The position numbers and the translations under genes are program-made. Positions 1 through 6,359 of a DNA stretch of 21,234 nucleotides are shown here, piece after piece. The stretch is taken from contig CAZGVW010000230.1 of assembly GCA_964529265.1 (NCBI GenBank), positions 1 through 21,234 on the forward strand, given 5' to 3'. Position 1 is the stretch's first letter, and each line of letters opens with the position of its first letter. Origin of the DNA: CAZGVW01 sp964529265 (GTDB taxonomy: Bacteria > Planctomycetota > Phycisphaerae > Phycisphaerales > UBA1924). Below the pieces are notes generated by a model. It saw only the letters and a program-made list of their open reading frames with translations, did not search any database and was not told where the DNA came from.

Positions 1-43
1 CGCGCCACAGAACAGGCAGGCCGCAATTACACCCGAACCGCAC

Positions 44-916
44 ATGCTTTTTTGCCCCCGCGCGTTGGGTCGGAAGACGACCCGGCTCGGAGAACCGGGC
101 CACAAGAAGACCCGGCTCGGAGAGCCGGGCCACCAGATCAGGAGGCGGCTTGGAGAGCCGGGCCACCTGTTGATCGCGTTCGCGGCGGTGGTTTTTGCCG
201 CGGGATTGATGGGAGGGTGCTCCGAGGACCGGTTCGCGCGGCCGCGGTCGCTCCTGGCGCCGTATGGCACGGCGAATGAGGAGGTCCTGTGGGCGGTGGC
301 GCCGCTCCGGAATGAATCGGGCGTGACGCATTTCGATCTGCTGATGTTGACCGACCGGTTGGCGCAGCAGATCGAGCAGGTGCACGGGATCTCGGTTGTG
401 CCTGTGAATCGTGTGATTGCGGCGATGCGGGCGCTCGGGATCGAGTTTGTGTCGTCTCCCGCGGAGGCCTTGCACCTGGCGAACACGCTGGGGGTGCAGG
501 CGATTGTGGTGGGGACGGTGACGGCGTGGGATCCGTATGACCCGCCGGAGTTTGGTTTGAGCCTGGCGCTCTTTGGGGCGGGGCAATCGATGGGCGGGCA
601 GACGCGGGTTGATCCGTTGGCGCTGCAGGCGTCTTCAACGGACTACCGGTTGTACGACGGGCCGATGGAGGATCCGTTTGCGCCGCTGGCGAGCGCTTCG
701 GAGCATCTGGATGGCGCGAACCACGAGATTCAGATGGCGGTTCGGTCGTTTGCGGAGGGGAGGCACGATCCGAAGTCGCCGTTCGGGTGGCGGAGGTATC
801 TGGCGAGCATGTCGCTGTTCACTGAGTTCGGGTGCTATCGGCTGACCGAGCGATTGCTCGACGCCGAGCGGCTGCGGCTGGCGCAGCCGCACGCTTCGGT
901 GAGTTCACCCCGCTGA
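44..916 (+). CDS. Putative lipoprotein, possibly CsgG/LpoB-like fold
   Basis: Predicted outer- or inner-membrane lipoprotein of unknown role. Counting from the ATG at 44, a hydrophobic stretch at residues 42-58 ends in a lipobox (LMGGC, Cys59). The part after it begins VLWAVAPLRNESG and later has LGVQAIVVGTVTAWDPYDPP. This alternation of strands with an 'APxxNxSG' opening and a 'GVQAIVVGTV' strand resembles the CsgG/LpoB/GNA1162-type lipoprotein fold, but that is pattern recognition only. The first 41 residues are odd: RLGEPGH occurs three times (about 14-20, 24-30, 35-41) because the frame passes through three hairpin repeats whose unit lengths are multiples of three. The true start may therefore be TTG at 170, although that would leave the signal peptide without its usual basic residues. 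No clear ribosome binding site supports ATG 44. The C-terminal third is predicted soluble and has no recognised motif. Confidence 0.7.
   Translation: MLFCPRALGRKTTRLGEPGHKKTRLGEPGHQIRRRLGEPGHLLIAFAAVVFAAGLMGGCSEDRFARPRSLLAPYGTANEEVLWAVAPLRNESGVTHFDLLMLTDRLAQQIEQVHGISVVPVNRVIAAMRALGIEFVSSPAEALHLANTLGVQAIVVGTVTAWDPYDPPEFGLSLALFGAGQSMGGQTRVDPLALQASSTDYRLYDGPMEDPFAPLASASEHLDGANHEIQMAVRSFAEGRHDPKSPFGWRRYLASMSLFTEFGCYRLTERLLDAERLRLAQPHASVSSPR
74..166. repeat. Three tandem REP-like hairpin units
   Basis: Units at 74-103, 104-133 and 134-166 each contain a short hairpin followed by GGGCCAC. The middle one is perfect: CCCGGCTC (111-118), loop GGA, GAGCCGGG (122-129). The first has one mismatch and the third is degenerate with a G-T pair. 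Unit lengths are 30, 30 and 33 bases, so the lipoprotein frame stays open through them. They look like mobile or amplified palindromic intergenic repeats, not coding sequence under selection. Confidence 0.75.
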
Positions 917-982
917 TCTCCGGGCCGGCTTTGCCGCGGCTCCCGGGGTGAGGGGGGCGGCGAAGAAAGGACCGGCCTGACG

Positions 983-1219
983 ATGGACGGCGAGCAGCAA
1001 TCTCTGAGCGAGACCACAGTCCGCGCGATGACCCTCATCAAGGGGGGTCATTCGTGGCGGTTTGAGTGGTCGGAAGGAGATGAGCGGACGCTGCTCCATG
1101 CGCTGGCGGATCTGGCCGAAAAGCAGACTGGCGGTTTCGAATGGTTCGACGCCGCGGTGGTTTCGCACACGCTGGGCCGGCGCTTGGCGGCCGGGCTGCA
1201 CAAGTTTTCAGCGGATTGA
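983..1219 (+). CDS. Small hypothetical protein (78 aa)
   Basis: A 78-residue soluble protein starting at ATG 983, with a weak purine-rich stretch (GAAAGGA) about 14 bases before it. It has no signal peptide, membrane segment or cysteine. The central part is rich in charged and aromatic residues (WRFEWSEGDE, then FEWFDAAVVSHTLGRRLAAG) and looks like a small folded alpha/beta domain. I do not recognise the family. It lies 66 bases after the lipoprotein gene and 60 bases before the recombinase, all on the same strand, so the three could be cotranscribed. It appears real because the frame is open throughout and its composition is protein-like, but no function can be given. Confidence 0.55.
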   Translation: MDGEQQSLSETTVRAMTLIKGGHSWRFEWSEGDERTLLHALADLAEKQTGGFEWFDAAVVSHTLGRRLAAGLHKFSAD

Positions 1220-1279
1220 CACTCCTCCCGCGCCGCACGGATGCGGCGACGAGCACACAGAGAGCACGAGGCTATTCCA

Positions 1280-2356
1280 ATGAGCACGCTGCCGATCATC
1301 GAGGCGTTCCAGAAGTACCTGACCGACGAGCGCCACTTCAGCCCCTACACGGCGAAGTGCTACGGCGCGGACCTGTGCCAGTACGTGGGCTACCTGGCCG
1401 ACGAGCTGAACGTTTCGCCGGAGACCATGCAGGAGATGCAGGCGATGTCGCGCCGGCAGGGTTCCGGTTCCGGGGGCTCGGGCGGGGGCGGGGGTTCTGC
1501 CGGCGGGGGTGGGGACGCGGCCGTCAATGGGCAGGTGGCGGGGAAGATTGCGCCGGCGACGGTGACGGATGCGATCTGCGACGCGGACGCGGAGGTGATC
1601 CGCGGTTTTCTGACGCACCTGGCGGATCAGCAGTATTCGCCGGCGACGATGGCGCGGAAGATCGCGACGCTGCGTTCGTTCTACAAGTGGGCGGAGAAGC
1701 GCGGGGTTGCGGCGAAGAACCCGATGACGATGATCCGCACGCCGCGGCAGAGCAAGCGTCTGCCGAAGGCGGTGACGGTGGAGGAGGTTGAGCGGCTGCT
1801 CTCGGCGCCGGACGACGGCGAGGTGCTGGGCGCGCGCGACCGGGCGATGCTGGAGACGCTGTATTCGACGGGGATCCGAGTTTCGGAGCTCGTCGATCTG
1901 AATATTGACGACTTGGACGAGATGGGCGAGGCGCTGCGGGTGCGCGGGAAGGGCAAGAAGGAGCGGCTGGTGCCGCTGGGCTCGCACGCGATCGCGGCGA
2001 TTCGGCATTACGTGCAGATGGTGCGGAACGACCGGCGTTTCTCGGAGTCGTGGTCGCCGGCGAACACGAACCGCGTGCTGTTCATCAACAAGCACGGAGG
2101 GCGGATTTCGTCGCGCAGCGTGCGGCGGAAGCTGGATAAGTACCTGCGGCAGGTTGGGCTCGATCCGACGATCAGCCCGCACACGCTGCGGCACTCGTTC
2201 GCGACGCACCTCTTGGACAACGGCGCGGACCTGCGGAGCGTGCAGGAGCTGCTGGGGCACCAGTCGGCGAGCACGACGCAGATCTACACGCACCTGACGA
2301 CGCAGCGGCTGCGCGAGGTGTACGACAAGGCGCATCCGAGGGCGGAGGCGAGCTGA
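1280..2356 (+). CDS. xerC: Tyrosine recombinase XerC-like
   Basis: Site-specific recombinase of the XerC/XerD family, which normally resolves chromosome dimers at dif together with FtsK. From ATG 1280 (MSTLPIIEAF) it is 358 residues: an N-terminal SAM-like core-binding domain followed by the catalytic domain. The full catalytic set is visible: Arg200 (TGIRVSEL), Lys224 (RGKGKKER), His301 and Arg304 (HTLRHSFATHLL), His327 (LLGH) and nucleophile Tyr336 (TTQIYTHL). The C-terminal VQELLGH and VYDKAHPRA match XerC better than XerD. It is about 60 residues longer than usual because a Gly/Ser-rich insert (about residues 61-78, with flanks) interrupts the N-terminal domain. An upstream in-frame ATG at 1241 is less likely, since MSTLPIIEAF matches the normal family start. 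A strong terminator follows. No partner recombinase or mobile-element genes are adjacent, so a housekeeping role is likely. Confidence 0.9.
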   Translation: MSTLPIIEAFQKYLTDERHFSPYTAKCYGADLCQYVGYLADELNVSPETMQEMQAMSRRQGSGSGGSGGGGGSAGGGGDAAVNGQVAGKIAPATVTDAICDADAEVIRGFLTHLADQQYSPATMARKIATLRSFYKWAEKRGVAAKNPMTMIRTPRQSKRLPKAVTVEEVERLLSAPDDGEVLGARDRAMLETLYSTGIRVSELVDLNIDDLDEMGEALRVRGKGKKERLVPLGSHAIAAIRHYVQMVRNDRRFSESWSPANTNRVLFINKHGGRISSRSVRRKLDKYLRQVGLDPTISPHTLRHSFATHLLDNGADLRSVQELLGHQSASTTQIYTHLTTQRLREVYDKAHPRAEAS

Positions 2357-2378
2357 GGAGCGGGAATACGGAATACGA

Positions 2379-2405
2379 GGGCGGGCCGCGGGGCTCGCCC
2401 TTTTT
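2379..2405 (+). terminator. Rho-independent terminator of the recombinase gene
   Basis: A nine-pair stem (GGGCGGGCC at 2379-2387 with GGCTCGCCC at 2392-2400, one G-T pair), a four-base loop and then five Ts (2401-2405), beginning 22 bases after the xerC stop codon. This is a textbook intrinsic terminator. Confidence 0.85.
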
Positions 2406-2417
2406 CATGCGCGGAGG

Positions 2418-2593
2418 GGAAGACAGAACCCGGAGGAAGACCGAGGAAGACGGAGGAGGAGGAAAACAGGAAAGACAGGAAGAGGGCGGAGGATCGAGCG
2501 CATTCGCACGCGGGGGGGCGCGAGCGAGCAAGGCTCCAGTCCAAGTCTTGCCTCTGTCTTCCTCCGTCTTCCTCCGGGTTCAGTCTGCCTTCC
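2418..2593. repeat. Long inverted repeat built from GGAGGAAGAC units
   Basis: Arm 1 (core 2426-2456) and arm 2 (core 2551-2581) are reverse complements at 29 of 31 positions, and the similarity extends outward with a small indel to 2418 and 2593. Each arm contains a 10-base tandem motif, GGAGGAAGAC. About 94 bases separate the cores, the first part of them purine-rich. The element fills the interval between the xerC terminator and the end of the minus-strand membrane-protein gene. I see no ORF worth calling in it. Confidence 0.75.
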
Positions 2594-2597
2594 GTGT

Positions 2598-3233
2598 TCA
2601 GGCGCGCTCGGGGGATGGGGCGTCGGCTTTGCCGACTTCCAAGGCGCGGATGAGGCAGTGGAGGCTCGTGGAGATGAGGCCGCTGACGATGAAGAAGAGG
2701 GCGAAGAGGAGCGTGGCCTTGGCGATGGAGGGCCAGGCGGCGTAGGCGGCTTTCACGCCGGGCGCGGCGATCCAGATGGCGGCGCCGATGAGGACGGGCG
2801 CGCCGAGGGCGATCGAGAGGGTGAGGTAGCGGCCGGATTCACGCGGTCGGCGCAGGACGAGGATGAGGCCGGAGAGGAAGATGAGGAGTGCGCTGGAGAG
2901 AAGCCGCGCGGCGTAGGGGGCGTCGCCGAGCATGGCGCGGAGGATGACTCTGGGGCTCTGGGAGGGGGCCAATCCCGCGGCGACGAAGCCGAGGACGCTG
3001 GCGGCGAGGGCGGCGCCGCCGACGCAGAAGAGGGCCATGGAGTGGCTGGAGCGGAAGCGTCCGAGGCCGGCGAGGACGCCGAAAACACCGGCGACGATGG
3101 TGAGGCCTTCGAAGCCGAGGGCGAGCCAGCGGCTGTCAGCCGCGGCGGAGTAGAGGCCCCAGGCGCCGGCGAGCGTGAGGATGCCGGAGGCGATGAGGGC
3201 GGCGATGAGGATGAAGCGTGGGGTGGGGGGCAT
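2598..3233 (-). CDS. Hypothetical six-span membrane protein
   Basis: A 211-residue integral membrane protein starting at ATG 3233 (MPPTPRFILIAAL), where the first membrane span begins almost at once. An in-frame extension back to 3461 would add 76 Pro/Arg-rich residues that look non-coding and cover the methyltransferase start. About six hydrophobic spans can be read, for example ILIAALIASGILTLAGAWG, LTIVAGVFGVLAGLG, ALAASVLGFVAAGLA, LLIFLSGLILVL, ALGAPVLIGAAIWIAA and LLFALFFIVSGLIS. Short loops contain Arg-rich patches (RRPRESGR). I do not recognise a family or catalytic motif. It is divergent from the methyltransferase gene and ends next to the long inverted repeat. Confidence 0.65.
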   Translation of the reverse strand: MPPTPRFILIAALIASGILTLAGAWGLYSAAADSRWLALGFEGLTIVAGVFGVLAGLGRFRSSHSMALFCVGGAALAASVLGFVAAGLAPSQSPRVILRAMLGDAPYAARLLSSALLIFLSGLILVLRRPRESGRYLTLSIALGAPVLIGAAIWIAAPGVKAAYAAWPSIAKATLLFALFFIVSGLISTSLHCLIRALEVGKADAPSPERA

Positions 3234-3368
3234 GTGTTGGGTGGTCACTGTAGCCGGTGGTGGGAGAGGGACTTGGGGGCGTGGCAGGGGGGTGGAGGGG
3301 CTGTTTCTTTGCGGTTCGCGTTGGGGTTTCGTACAACGGGCGCGGGAAGGAGCGCCACGGGGCGGGGC

Positions 3369-3399
3369 GGCATGGATCGGCGAAGCGCCGTTCCATGCC
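3369..3399. repeat. REP-like hairpin before the methyltransferase start
   Basis: A 14-pair stem with one T-T mismatch and an AAG loop: GGCATGGA-T-CGGCG (3369-3382) pairs with CGCCG-T-TCCATGCC (3386-3399). It is followed by AC, so its right end reads GCCAC, as do the three hairpins at 74-166. There is no T-run, so it is not a typical terminator. It covers an ATG at 3395 that might otherwise be taken as the methyltransferase start. Confidence 0.7.
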
Positions 3400-3412
3400 A
3401 CACGAGGCCCAC

Positions 3413-3420
3413 GAGGGAGA
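3413..3420 (+). promoter_or_regulatory. Ribosome binding site selecting GTG 3428
   Basis: GAGGGAGA lies seven bases before an in-frame GTG. This supports 3428 as the methyltransferase start over the ATG at 3395, which lies inside the preceding hairpin. Confidence 0.65.
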
Positions 3421-3427
3421 CCCGGTC

Positions 3428-4708
3428 GTGGCGCGCAAGGACGCACGAATCGTGCAGACACACCATCGACCTACGGCGCTTGAGTTCTTCGCCGGAATGG
3501 GGCTGGTGAGGCGGGCGCTGGAGCGCGAGGGGGCGTCCGAGGGCGGGCCGGGGGCGACGTGGCGGACGGTGTATGCGAATGACTTCGATGCGCGGAAGCA
3601 GGCGCTGTATCGGGCGTCGTTCGCGGATGGGGCGGATGTGCTGGATGGGCGCGACGTGGGGGTGGTCGCGGCGGGGGATCTGCCGGCGGCGGACTTGTGG
3701 ACGGCGTCGTTCCCGTGCACGGATCTGAGTCTGGCGGGGCGCGGGTTGGGGATACACGCGGGGCAATCGGGGGCGGTGTGGGCGGTTCTGCGGCTGCTGG
3801 GGGCGGTGGAAGAGGCGAGGAAGCCTCGGAATCTGCTGTTCGAGAACGTGCTGGGGCTGCTGACGAGCCACGGCGGCGCGGATTTTCGCGCGCTGGTGAG
3901 CGCGGTGAATGGATTGGGGTATGGGGTTGATGCGTTGTGCGTGGATGCGGCGCATTTCACGCCGCAATCGCGTCCGCGGCTGTTTCTGATCGCGACGCGG
4001 GTGGAGGAGGGGGAGGGCTTGGTCGCGGATCCGCATGATTTGGCTGCATGCGCGGCCCGGCCGGAGCGAGTGCTGCGCGCGATGCGGGCGCACGACGACC
4101 TGGTGTGGCATGCTCGGGCGCTGCCGGACTTGCCGCGGAGGATGATGAGGCTGGAGGATGCGCTGGAGAATGTGGCGGAGGATTCGCCGGTGTGGTGGTC
4201 GCGGGAGCGGGCGGAGTATTTTCTGGCGCAGATGCATCCGGGGCACCGGGCGCTGGCGGCGAAGCGGATCGCGGCGGATGAGGTGACCTATACGCCGGCG
4301 TTCCGGCGCGTGCGGGAGACTGTGTCGGAGGAGGGGGAGGCGCGCGAGGCGGATGGGCGTGCGCGGATGGTGAAGCGATCGGTGATCGAGTTGCGCGACG
4401 ACGGGCAGGCGGGGTGTCTGCGGACGCCGAAAGGTGGGAGCGCGAAGCAGATTGTGATGCGCGCCGGGCGGGGAGTGTTCCGCGTGCGGCATTTCACGCC
4501 GCGGGAGTGCGCGCGGCTGCAGGGGGTGGACTCGCTGCCGGAGGGATTCTCGGATTCGGATCTGCTGTTCGCGCTGGGGGACGCGGTGTGCGTGCCGGCG
4601 GTGCGGTGGGCGCTGGATCGGATGATCGAGGCGCCGGGCGAAGCGGCGGCTGGCGCGGCGGCGGCGGCGCGCGTGCGCGAGACGCTGTTCAGCGCGCCCC
4701 GGAGATGA
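3428..4708 (+). CDS. DNA (cytosine-5) methyltransferase, solitary
   Basis: S-adenosylmethionine-dependent C5 methyltransferase of about 426 residues. Family motifs appear in order: motif I LEFFAGMG (residues 19-25), motif II YANDFD, catalytic motif IV SFPCTDLSLAGRG with nucleophile Cys97, motif VI FENV (139-141), motif VIII FTPQSRPRLFLIA (QxRxR at 180-184), then a variable target-recognition stretch, motif IX RHFTPRECARLQG and motif X FALGDAVCVPAV near the end (GDAV where GNAV is usual). All catalytic elements are present, so it is probably active. The target sequence cannot be read from the protein. No restriction endonuclease, Vsr nuclease or specificity gene is next to it, so it is either an orphan regulatory methyltransferase or the remnant of a restriction system. 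Its last 20 bases overlap the 3' end of deoC on the other strand. The GTG start is chosen from the good ribosome binding site at 3413-3420. Confidence 0.88.
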   Translation: MARKDARIVQTHHRPTALEFFAGMGLVRRALEREGASEGGPGATWRTVYANDFDARKQALYRASFADGADVLDGRDVGVVAAGDLPAADLWTASFPCTDLSLAGRGLGIHAGQSGAVWAVLRLLGAVEEARKPRNLLFENVLGLLTSHGGADFRALVSAVNGLGYGVDALCVDAAHFTPQSRPRLFLIATRVEEGEGLVADPHDLAACAARPERVLRAMRAHDDLVWHARALPDLPRRMMRLEDALENVAEDSPVWWSRERAEYFLAQMHPGHRALAAKRIAADEVTYTPAFRRVRETVSEEGEAREADGRARMVKRSVIELRDDGQAGCLRTPKGGSAKQIVMRAGRGVFRVRHFTPRECARLQGVDSLPEGFSDSDLLFALGDAVCVPAVRWALDRMIEAPGEAAAGAAAAARVRETLFSAPRR

Positions 4709-5402
4709 TGGCGACGCTGGCGGAGGCGCCGATGCGATCGGCGCCGGCTTCGACCATGCGCATGGCGTCGTCGTAGGTGCGGACGCCGCCGGAGGCTTTG
4801 ACCTTGAGGCCGCCGCCGTGCTTTTTCATGAGGCGGATGGCTTCGCCGGCGGCGCCGCCCGCGGGGTGGAAGCCGGTGGAGGTCTTGACGAAATCGCAGC
4901 CGCTTTCGCGCGAGGCGCGGCAGCCGCATTCGATCATCTTCTCGAAGTCGGAATCGGATGTCGCAAGGGCTCGGAGGGCGGCGGTTTCGAGGATGACCTT
5001 GACGACGATGGAGGGGGAGACGGCGCGCACGGCGCGGATGGTGTGGAGGAGGTCGTCGCGGAGGCCGTCGGCGTCGAGGGCGGTGAGTCGCGGGAGCCAG
5101 GCGACGACATCGATCTCCTGCGCGCCGGACTTGGCGCACTGCGTGGCCTCCATGGCGCGCACGAAGGGGGTGACGGCGCCCAGGGGGAATCCGGCGACGG
5201 CGCAGGCGAGGACGCGGTGCGGCCGGGCTTTGCCCGCGGCGTCGAGCGCGCGGCGGACGGATTCGATGTAGACGCCGTTGACGCACACCGCGGCGAAGCC
5301 GTGCTGCACGGCCTCCTCCGTGAGTTTCGCGGCTTCATCGGGCGTGGTTTCGGCCTTGAGGGCGGTGTGATCGATGATGGCGGCGAGTTCGGCGCGTGTC
5401 AT
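4689..5402 (-). CDS. deoC: Deoxyribose-phosphate aldolase
   Basis: DERA class I aldolase, which splits 2-deoxy-D-ribose 5-phosphate into glyceraldehyde 3-phosphate and acetaldehyde in deoxynucleoside breakdown. The 237-residue protein has the expected TIM-barrel markers: DHTALKAE at residues 11-18, AVCVNGVYI, VAGFPLG, EIDVV (Asp98), VKVILET, the Schiff-base lysine in FVKTSTGF (Lys173) and the second active lysine in KASGGVRT (Lys202). Length is normal for the short bacterial form. The start is the ATG at 5402, about 30 bases after a promoter with two palindromic operators. No other nucleoside-catabolism genes are nearby. Its 3' end overlaps the methyltransferase gene by 20 bases tail to tail. 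Confidence 0.93.
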   Translation of the reverse strand: MTRAELAAIIDHTALKAETTPDEAAKLTEEAVQHGFAAVCVNGVYIESVRRALDAAGKARPHRVLACAVAGFPLGAVTPFVRAMEATQCAKSGAQEIDVVAWLPRLTALDADGLRDDLLHTIRAVRAVSPSIVVKVILETAALRALATSDSDFEKMIECGCRASRESGCDFVKTSTGFHPAGGAAGEAIRLMKKHGGGLKVKASGGVRTYDDAMRMVEAGADRIGASASVAIISGAR

Positions 5403-5423
5403 GGGGTATCACCGGTGAGGGCG

Positions 5424-5469
5424 TTGACGCATTGTGCGTCATGATCGACGCATCGTGCGTCAACGTCAA
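5424..5469 (-). promoter_or_regulatory. deoC promoter with two GACGCA-N3-TGCGTC operators
   Basis: Read on the minus strand: a -35 TTGACG (5469-5464), a 17-base spacer and a -10 GATCAT (5446-5441). Two perfect 15-base palindromes, GACGCA-N3-TGCGTC, lie at 5447-5461 (filling the spacer) and 5426-5440 (just after the -10, over the expected start). Their equivalent positions are 21 bases apart, two helical turns, and TT and AA flank the pair symmetrically at 5424-5425 and 5462-5463. The layout is that of a promoter blocked by a cooperatively bound dimeric repressor. The repressor is unknown. Confidence 0.65.
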
Positions 5470-5478
5470 CCATTCGAG

Positions 5479-5712
5479 TCACTCGGCGGTGTCGCCGAAC
5501 TGGAACACCTCCTCCAGCGGCTTGCCGAAGACGCGCGCGATGCGGAAGGCGACCTCGAGCGAGGGCGAATACTTGCCGCCTTCGATGGCGTTCACGGTCT
5601 GGCGCGTGACGCCGATCTTGTCGGCGAGTTCCTGCTGCGTCATCTCGCCGGTGTGGAAGCGCAGGACGCGGATCTGGTTCCGGATCTGCGTGCCGGATGG
5701 TGGGAAGGTCAC
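5479..5712 (-). CDS. XRE-family helix-turn-helix regulator
   Basis: A 77-residue Cro/CI-like DNA-binding protein that is almost all HTH domain. RNQIRVLRFHTG forms helix 1, MTQQELADKIGV and TRQTVNAIEGGKYSPS (residues 24-51) form the HTH, and SLEVAFRIARVFGKPLEEVF the last helices. It belongs to the compact group often encoded beside a small membrane protein. The start is GTG 5712, three bases after the stop codon of the upstream membrane-protein gene, so the two are translationally linked. It likely binds the palindromes in its own operon promoter (near 6189-6231) and possibly those before deoC, which lies 76 bases downstream of its stop. Both are inferences. Confidence 0.85.
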   Translation of the reverse strand: MTFPPSGTQIRNQIRVLRFHTGEMTQQELADKIGVTRQTVNAIEGGKYSPSLEVAFRIARVFGKPLEEVFQFGDTAE

Positions 5713-5715
5713 GGC

Positions 5716-6141
5716 TCACACCCCCCGGCGGTAATAGAGGATCTGGAAAGCGTATTTCAGGATTTCCGAGAGCACGAGGGAAAGCAGCAGCAGGTGCGCC
5801 ACCCACACGGGCTCGATGGAAATCACCATGCAGGTAACGCCGGTGAGCACGCCCGCGGCGACCACCCACGAGGAGTTGCTCTCGGCCCGCCACTCGATGA
5901 GGCGGTCGCGCTCGTCGCGCTGGCGGCCGCGGGGCCGGCTGGCGATCGCGGCGACGATGTGCCCGGCGATGAGGACGATCACCATGAGAACCACGACGGC
6001 GGCAAAGAGGGGGGCGTAGGCGGGGAGGGCTGTGATCCCGTTGGAGAGCATGATCCCGGCGATGGCGAAATAGGCGCCGAAGGTGAGGAGCGTGGCGAAG
6101 AGTTGAATCCAGACGCTTTTCTCCTCAAAGGATGCGTTCAT
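5716..6141 (-). CDS. Four-span membrane protein, operon partner of XRE regulator
   Basis: A 141-residue membrane protein from ATG 6141 (MNASFEEKSVW). A good ribosome binding site, AAGGAAG, lies five bases before this ATG, so the in-frame extension to 6231, which would run across the promoter, is rejected. Four hydrophobic spans are visible: LFATLLTFGAYFAIAGIML, APLFAAVVVLMVIVLIAG, SWVVAAGVLTGVTCMVI and HLLLLSLVLSEILKYAFQI. Between spans 2 and 3 lies a charged cytoplasmic loop, RGRQRDERDRLIEW. The DERDRLIE motif before a span recalls DUF2178-like proteins that are paired with small XRE regulators, but this is tentative. It is the first gene of a two-gene operon with the regulator at 5479-5712. 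Confidence 0.8.
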   Translation of the reverse strand: MNASFEEKSVWIQLFATLLTFGAYFAIAGIMLSNGITALPAYAPLFAAVVVLMVIVLIAGHIVAAIASRPRGRQRDERDRLIEWRAESNSSWVVAAGVLTGVTCMVISIEPVWVAHLLLLSLVLSEILKYAFQILYYRRGV

Positions 6142-6146
6142 GGGGG

Positions 6147-6153
6147 CTTCCTT
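6147..6153 (-). promoter_or_regulatory. Ribosome binding site fixing start at 6141
   Basis: On the minus strand AAGGAAG is followed by five Cs and then ATG at 6141. This is the best Shine-Dalgarno match in the reading frame and decides the start of the membrane protein. Confidence 0.7.
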
Positions 6154-6188
6154 GGCGGTGGGAAGGGGGTTCGGGGTGGACGTCGTGC

Positions 6189-6231
6189 TTGACATGGTGT
6201 CAAAGATAGCAGACATATGGCCGGGTGTCAA
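6189..6231 (-). promoter_or_regulatory. Promoter and operator of the membrane protein/XRE operon
   Basis: On the minus strand: consensus -35 TTGACA (6231-6226), exactly 17 bases, then an extended -10 TGCTATCTT with hexamer TATCTT (6208-6203). A perfect palindrome TTGACA-N3-TGTCAA occupies 6189-6203, covering the predicted transcription start near 6196. A further TGTC/GACA pair lies around the -35. The position suggests autoregulation by the HTH protein at the end of the operon. The 5' leader to ATG 6141 would be about 55 bases. Confidence 0.75.
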
Positions 6232-6293
6232 GTATTTGCGACATGTTCCGAGGCGAGGCCCGGACCGGCCCCTCAGACGCGGGGAGGCAGGTT

Positions 6294-6312
6294 GATCAGG
6301 TCTGACCAGATC
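6294..6312. other. Imperfect palindrome GATCaGGTCtGACCaGATC
   Basis: A 19-base sequence with eight of nine pairs symmetric about T6303. It sits between the XRE-operon promoter and the P-type ATPase remnant. It could be an operator left from the ATPase gene's original regulation or chance. No bound protein can be named. Confidence 0.35.
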
Positions 6313-6359
6313 GCGCCCTACAGCGTGTTTGTGCTGCTCAGCGGGGCCTTCGCGGGCGT

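Noticed and set aside
1208..2335. Long minus-strand open frame of 375 codons
   Set aside because: It is antisense to the recombinase, whose catalytic motifs are complete; the antisense product is Arg/His-rich low complexity, a side effect of high GC.
3395..3397. ATG as methyltransferase start
   Set aside because: It lies in the stem of a REP-like hairpin with no ribosome binding site; GTG 3428 has a good one.
5424..5463. Two short repeats as a mini CRISPR array
   Set aside because: Only two palindromic units with a 6-base gap, positioned on a promoter; this fits operators, not CRISPR.
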